NCBI RefSeq assembly: GCF_934307085.1
Contig: NZ_CAKRCF010000010.1
Span: 1 to 64,000 of the forward strand
DNA length: 64,000 nt
Direction of reading: 5' to 3'
Source of the DNA: an uncultured Anaerobutyricum sp.
Lineage (GTDB): Bacteria > Bacillota > Clostridia > Lachnospirales > Lachnospiraceae
The notes beneath the pieces were generated by a model that was not told the DNA's origin, searched no databases, and worked only from the letters and a program-made list of their open reading frames with translations. Both the position numbers and the translations under genes were made by a program. Each line of letters begins with the position of its first letter. Position 1 is the first letter of the stretch. Positions 60,650 to 64,000 of the stretch are shown here, in pieces.

Positions 60650-61414
60650 ATGAAAAGCATTAGTGTGATAAAAGAGGAGTTTAAAAATCTGACTCCAGAG
60701 CAGATTACGGCACAGATTGCACTGTATCAGGAAGATGAGAGAAAAGGCGTACAGAGTTTTTTACTCTCTCAGCAAAAGAAAGTAGACAAATACTATCAGG
60801 AAGTGGAACGGATAGAGAAATTGTGCCAGTATGAGAAAGAGTACGAGCAGTATGACTTTATTTGTGGGATTGATGAAGTAGGACGAGGACCATTAGCTGG
60901 TCCGGTTGTGGCAGGAGCTGTCGTTTTGCCAAAAGGAAGTCGTATTTTGTATATTAATGATTCAAAGAAGCTTTCAGCAAAGAAGAGAGAAGAATTATTT
61001 GATATTATAAAGGAAGAAGCGGTATCTGTAGGTATTGGCATGGCTTCGCCAGAACGAATTGATGAAATCAATATTTTACAGGCAACTTATGAGGCGATGC
61101 GTCAGGCGATTGCCAATCTTTCTGTAAAGCCGGGCCTTTTGCTTAATGATGCGGTGACAATTCCAGGAGTAGATATAAAGCAGGTGCCGATTATCAAAGG
61201 AGATGCAAAAAGTATTTCTGTTGGAGCAGCGAGCATTATGGCAAAGGTTTACCGAGATCACATGATGGAAGAATACGATAAAGTTTTTCCAGGATATGAT
61301 TTTGCTTCAAATAAGGGGTATGGTTCGAAGGAACATATCGAGGCATTGCACCGTCTTGGGCCATGTTCGATTCATCGTCGTAGTTTTCTAAAGAATATTT
61401 GTGGAGAACAATAA
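60650..61414 (+). CDS. rnhB: Ribonuclease HII
   Basis: This 254-residue enzyme removes RNA from RNA-DNA hybrids. It has the acidic active site DEVGRGPLAG near residue 75, NDSKKLSAKKRE, LLNDAVTIPG and KGYGSKEHIEAL. An N-terminal extension of about 70 helical residues precedes the catalytic domain, as in Gram-positive RNase HII. It is tightly coupled to the signal peptidase gene before it. Confidence 0.95.
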   Translation: MKSISVIKEEFKNLTPEQITAQIALYQEDERKGVQSFLLSQQKKVDKYYQEVERIEKLCQYEKEYEQYDFICGIDEVGRGPLAGPVVAGAVVLPKGSRILYINDSKKLSAKKREELFDIIKEEAVSVGIGMASPERIDEINILQATYEAMRQAIANLSVKPGLLLNDAVTIPGVDIKQVPIIKGDAKSISVGAASIMAKVYRDHMMEEYDKVFPGYDFASNKGYGSKEHIEALHRLGPCSIHRRSFLKNICGEQ

Positions 61415-61469
61415 TCTGTATGGATAATTGGTCAGTTAGTTCTGAGAATTTAATGATTTATAATATCTA

Positions 61470-61562
61470 TTTTAGAGTGTGTTTGGAAAATCATTTCTGC
61501 AATTTGCACGTCCCAATGTGTGGTATGTTTTACAGAAAGCATTTTTCAAATACATTCTAGAA
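61470..61562. repeat. MITE-like element with 30-bp inverted ends
   Basis: Inverted ends at 61470-61499 and 61533-61562 match at 24 of 30 positions around a 33-base middle. Partial copies of the right arm occur at 46202, 46411 and 50070. It has no coding capacity and no clear target duplication. It fills most of the gap between rnhB and yraN. Confidence 0.72.
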
Positions 61563-61624
61563 AAAATAGAGAAATCTTTAACGAAAAATTTGGTTTTGTA
61601 ATAAAAAGAATGGAGACATAGACT

Positions 61625-61978
61625 GTGCGAAAGAATCTTGGAGGTGCTGCGGAGAAAGCAGCAGTCCTTTTTCTTGAGGGAAAGGGAATTCGCATACTGG
61701 AGAGAAACTTTCGAAGTTACCACGGAGAAATTGACATTATTGCATTAGAAAAGCATACAATTCTTGTTGTAGAAGTGAAGATGCGAAGTCATAGAGATTG
61801 TGGAACGGCAGCAGAGGCAGTAGATTTTAAAAAACAGAAAAGAATCTGCTATACATTTAATTATTATCGTATGAAGAAGCAAATAGCAGAAAATACAGAA
61901 GTGAGATTTGATGTAATAGAGGTGAATCGAGCTTTTCAGTGTCACTGGATAAAGAATGCATTTGAATTTCGAGAGTGA
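61625..61978 (+). CDS. YraN/UPF0102 nuclease-like protein
   Basis: This 117-residue protein has an endonuclease-like fold: GGAAEKAAVLFLEGKGIRIL, then NFRSYHGEIDIIA with the catalytic-type aspartates and VVEVKMRSH. It starts at a GTG. Members lie near rnhB in many bacteria, and their function is not settled. A 13-bp gap leads to pgeF. Confidence 0.88.
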   Translation: MRKNLGGAAEKAAVLFLEGKGIRILERNFRSYHGEIDIIALEKHTILVVEVKMRSHRDCGTAAEAVDFKKQKRICYTFNYYRMKKQIAENTEVRFDVIEVNRAFQCHWIKNAFEFRE

Positions 61979-61991
61979 TTGGAGGAAAAAT

Positions 61992-62828
61992 ATGGATTTT
62001 GTATATGCCAATGAGAATCATTCAACAATTATAAATGAGAAAAACGGAGTGATATTTTTTACATTTCCCAAGCTTGTGAAGGCAGGAGTCTGTCATGGAT
62101 TTTCTACAAGAATCGGCGGAGTGAGTGAGGGATACCTTTCTTCTATGAATCTGTCTTTTACCCGTGGGGATGACCCGGAAAAAGTACAGGAGAATTTCCG
62201 AAGAATCGGAGAGGCGATAGGATTTGATGCAAAAGATTTGGTGTTGTCATCTCAGATTCATGAGACAAAAATCCGCAAAGTTACAGCGAAGGATAAAGGT
62301 GATGGTATTGTAAGAGAAACTATGCCGGGAATCGATGCTCTTGTGACGGACGAGCTGGGAATTCCAATGTATACTTCTTACGCTGACTGTGTTCCACTTC
62401 TTTTTTATGATCCGGAACACCATGTTGTTGGGATGGCACATTCCGGTTGGAGAGGAACAGTAGCGAAAATCGGTGCGAAGTTTATTGCATATATGCAGCA
62501 GGAATACGGAAGTAAGCCTGAGAATATTATCGCGGCAATTGGACCGTCTATCTGCCGAAGCTGTTATGAAGTTGGAGAAGAAGTTGCTGAAGAGTTTAAA
62601 AAGATATTTTCTTCAGAGGAAATTCTATTAATTATGGACGACAAAGGTAACGGTAAATACCAGCTGGATTTGTGGAAAGTAAATGAACTGATACTCACAC
62701 AGGCAGGTATTCGTAAGGAAAATCTAGATATTACCGATATTTGTACCTGCTGTAATAGCGATAAACTGTTTTCTCACCGGGCAAGTCACGGGAAAAGAGG
62801 AAATCTTGGCTGTTTTATGTGTCTATAA
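61992..62828 (+). CDS. pgeF: Laccase-domain purine nucleoside phosphorylase/peptidoglycan editing factor
   Basis: This protein of 278 residues (YfiH/PgeF, DUF152) has the three metal-site motifs: CHGFSTRIGG, VGMAHSGWRGT and CTCCNSDKLFSHR, with SYADCVPLLFYD. Such proteins release wrongly linked peptidoglycan peptides or act on adenosine. I start at MDFVYANENHS after GGAGG. An upstream ATG would lie inside yraN. Confidence 0.9.
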   Translation: MDFVYANENHSTIINEKNGVIFFTFPKLVKAGVCHGFSTRIGGVSEGYLSSMNLSFTRGDDPEKVQENFRRIGEAIGFDAKDLVLSSQIHETKIRKVTAKDKGDGIVRETMPGIDALVTDELGIPMYTSYADCVPLLFYDPEHHVVGMAHSGWRGTVAKIGAKFIAYMQQEYGSKPENIIAAIGPSICRSCYEVGEEVAEEFKKIFSSEEILLIMDDKGNGKYQLDLWKVNELILTQAGIRKENLDITDICTCCNSDKLFSHRASHGKRGNLGCFMCL

Positions 62829-62936
62829 TTCTTTAAAATAATACAGAACTGCGGAACGAGCGAAGTAGATTACTTGTAAAGTCTAAATAATAGTATATAC
62901 AATTTATAATAGAATCTTTGAAGATGAGGAAAGAAA

Positions 62937-64000
62937 ATGAAGAAACATTTGCATAAAATCGCCTCAATCGCGCCAGGAAGTATTGCGGAAGAGCTTGGAT
63001 TAGAGCCGGGAGATGCGATAGAAGAAATTAATGGAAATGAAATAGAGGATATATTTGATTATCAGTATTATGTGGAAGATGAATATTTAGATGTTCTAGT
63101 TCTCACAAAGGACGGCGAAGAGTGTGTTCTGGAAATTGAAAAGGACGAGGATGAAGATTTAGGAATCACCTTTGAATCTTCTCTTATGGACGAATATCAT
63201 TCCTGTTGTAATAAGTGTATGTTCTGCTTTATCGACCAGATGCCGCCGGGAATGAGAGATACGCTTTATTTTAAGGATGATGATTCTCGCCTTTCTTTCT
63301 TGCAGGGAAATTATATTACCCTTACGAATATGAGAGATAAAGATATTGACAGAGTAATCAAATATCATCTTTCTCCGATTAATATTTCTGTGCATACAAC
63401 GAACCCGGAACTTCGCTGTAAGATGCTCCATAACCGTTTTGCCGGCGATGTTTTAGAGAAAATAGGACGTTTCTATGAGGCAGGTATCCGCATGAATAGC
63501 CAGGTAGTACTATGTCAGGGGTTAAATGATGAGGAAGAACTTGACCGTACCATTTCTGATTTGGGCAAATTTATTCCACATATGGAAAGTCTGTCTGTTG
63601 TTCCAGTTGGACTTACGAAATACAGAGAGGGACTTGCACCACTTAAGCTTTTTGGAAAAGAGGATGCCGAAAAGGTATTAAAGCAGATTCATAAATGGCA
63701 GGATTACTTTCGTGAGAATTATGGAACAACCTTTGTTCATGCCAGTGATGAGTGGTTTATCCTTGCCGGGCAGGAATTTCCGGATGAGGCTTACTATGAA
63801 GGCTATGGACAGCTTGAAAATGGTGTGGGAATGATGCGACTTTTATTAGAAGAGGTAAAGGAACGTTTAGAAGAGCTTTCCGGAGATGACAGGGAAAAGA
63901 CAGTATCCATTGCAACAGCAAAACTTGCTTTCCCAACCATTGAGAAACTTGCGAGAGATGTGGAGAAAAAGTTTCCACACATAAAAGTACATGTGTACTG
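62937..64000 (+). CDS. DUF512 radical SAM-like protein, partial
   Basis: The gene runs off the right edge after 354 codons. It starts MKKHLHKIASIAPGSIAEEL with a PDZ-like domain (about 5-80), then an SPASM-type or radical-SAM-like CNKCMFCFIDQ cysteine motif near residue 86, and GNYITLTNMRD. The PDZ-radical SAM-DUF512 order is characteristic of this family, common in Clostridia. Function unknown. A GAGGAAAG site precedes the ATG. Confidence 0.88.
   Translation, partial: MKKHLHKIASIAPGSIAEELGLEPGDAIEEINGNEIEDIFDYQYYVEDEYLDVLVLTKDGEECVLEIEKDEDEDLGITFESSLMDEYHSCCNKCMFCFIDQMPPGMRDTLYFKDDDSRLSFLQGNYITLTNMRDKDIDRVIKYHLSPINISVHTTNPELRCKMLHNRFAGDVLEKIGRFYEAGIRMNSQVVLCQGLNDEEELDRTISDLGKFIPHMESLSVVPVGLTKYREGLAPLKLFGKEDAEKVLKQIHKWQDYFRENYGTTFVHASDEWFILAGQEFPDEAYYEGYGQLENGVGMMRLLLEEVKERLEELSGDDREKTVSIATAKLAFPTIEKLARDVEKKFPHIKVHVY

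Overview
The window looks like a chromosomal segment of a low-GC Gram-positive anaerobe of the class Clostridia, most likely family Lachnospiraceae. This is inferred from the gene set: an L-lactate dehydrogenase, rubrerythrin, FabK-type fatty-acid synthesis, a YtvI-like sporulation membrane protein, DUF1836, DUF5688, DUF378 and YerC proteins, AT-rich codon use and strong AGGAGG ribosome binding sites. The species was not identified.

Layout. (1) 1-8.2 kb: patatin-like lipase, carbamate kinase, a SorC-type regulator divergent from a glycerol-3-phosphate-dehydrogenase-like enzyme and an FGGY sugar kinase, and an unknown membrane protein. (2) 8.3-20.5 kb: a type II fatty-acid synthesis and acetyl-CoA carboxylase cluster (fabH, acpP, fabK, fabD, fabG, fabF, accB, fabZ, accC, a fused accD-accA), followed by a second FabK-like flavoprotein and a FabT-like MarR regulator. 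(3) 20.7-34.5 kb: a BlaR/BlaI-like pair beside a small secreted peptide, an orphan substrate-binding lipoprotein, murI, a pyridoxal-kinase/radical-SAM pair, ldh, a PHP phosphatase, yerC, DUF1836, an SPFH protein and pcrA. (4) 34.6-35.6 kb: nine tRNA genes behind one strong promoter. (5) 35.6-43.9 kb: an 8.3-kb integrated element in the 3' end of tRNA-Leu, bounded by a 26-bp direct repeat. It has a tyrosine integrase, divergent repressor and Cro-like genes, a phage replisome-organiser protein with a possible internal origin, BRO and AntA antirepressor pieces and a type I toxin-antitoxin, but no capsid, terminase, relaxase or transfer genes. Its layout resembles a phage-inducible chromosomal island. 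(6) 44.2-53.2 kb: acyltransferase, a lipoprotein barnase with its barstar, DUF378, DUF5688, YtvI, Csp, phosphatase, RarA and rubrerythrin. (7) 53.6-64 kb: a conserved translation and secretion block (ylxM, ffh, rpsP, khpA, rimM, trmD, rplS, three signal peptidase I genes, rbgA, rnhB, yraN, pgeF and a truncated DUF512 radical-SAM gene).

Most notable: the satellite-like element with its own tRNA terminator and paired integrase arm-site candidates; the hok-like fold-back predicted for its toxin mRNA; the M56 protease/BlaI/secreted peptide cassette; three large nested hairpins between genes; a dispersed MITE-like repeat; and an ldh ribosome binding site locked inside a terminator-like hairpin. 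All functions come from reading the sequence and recalling family motifs. No database search was run.
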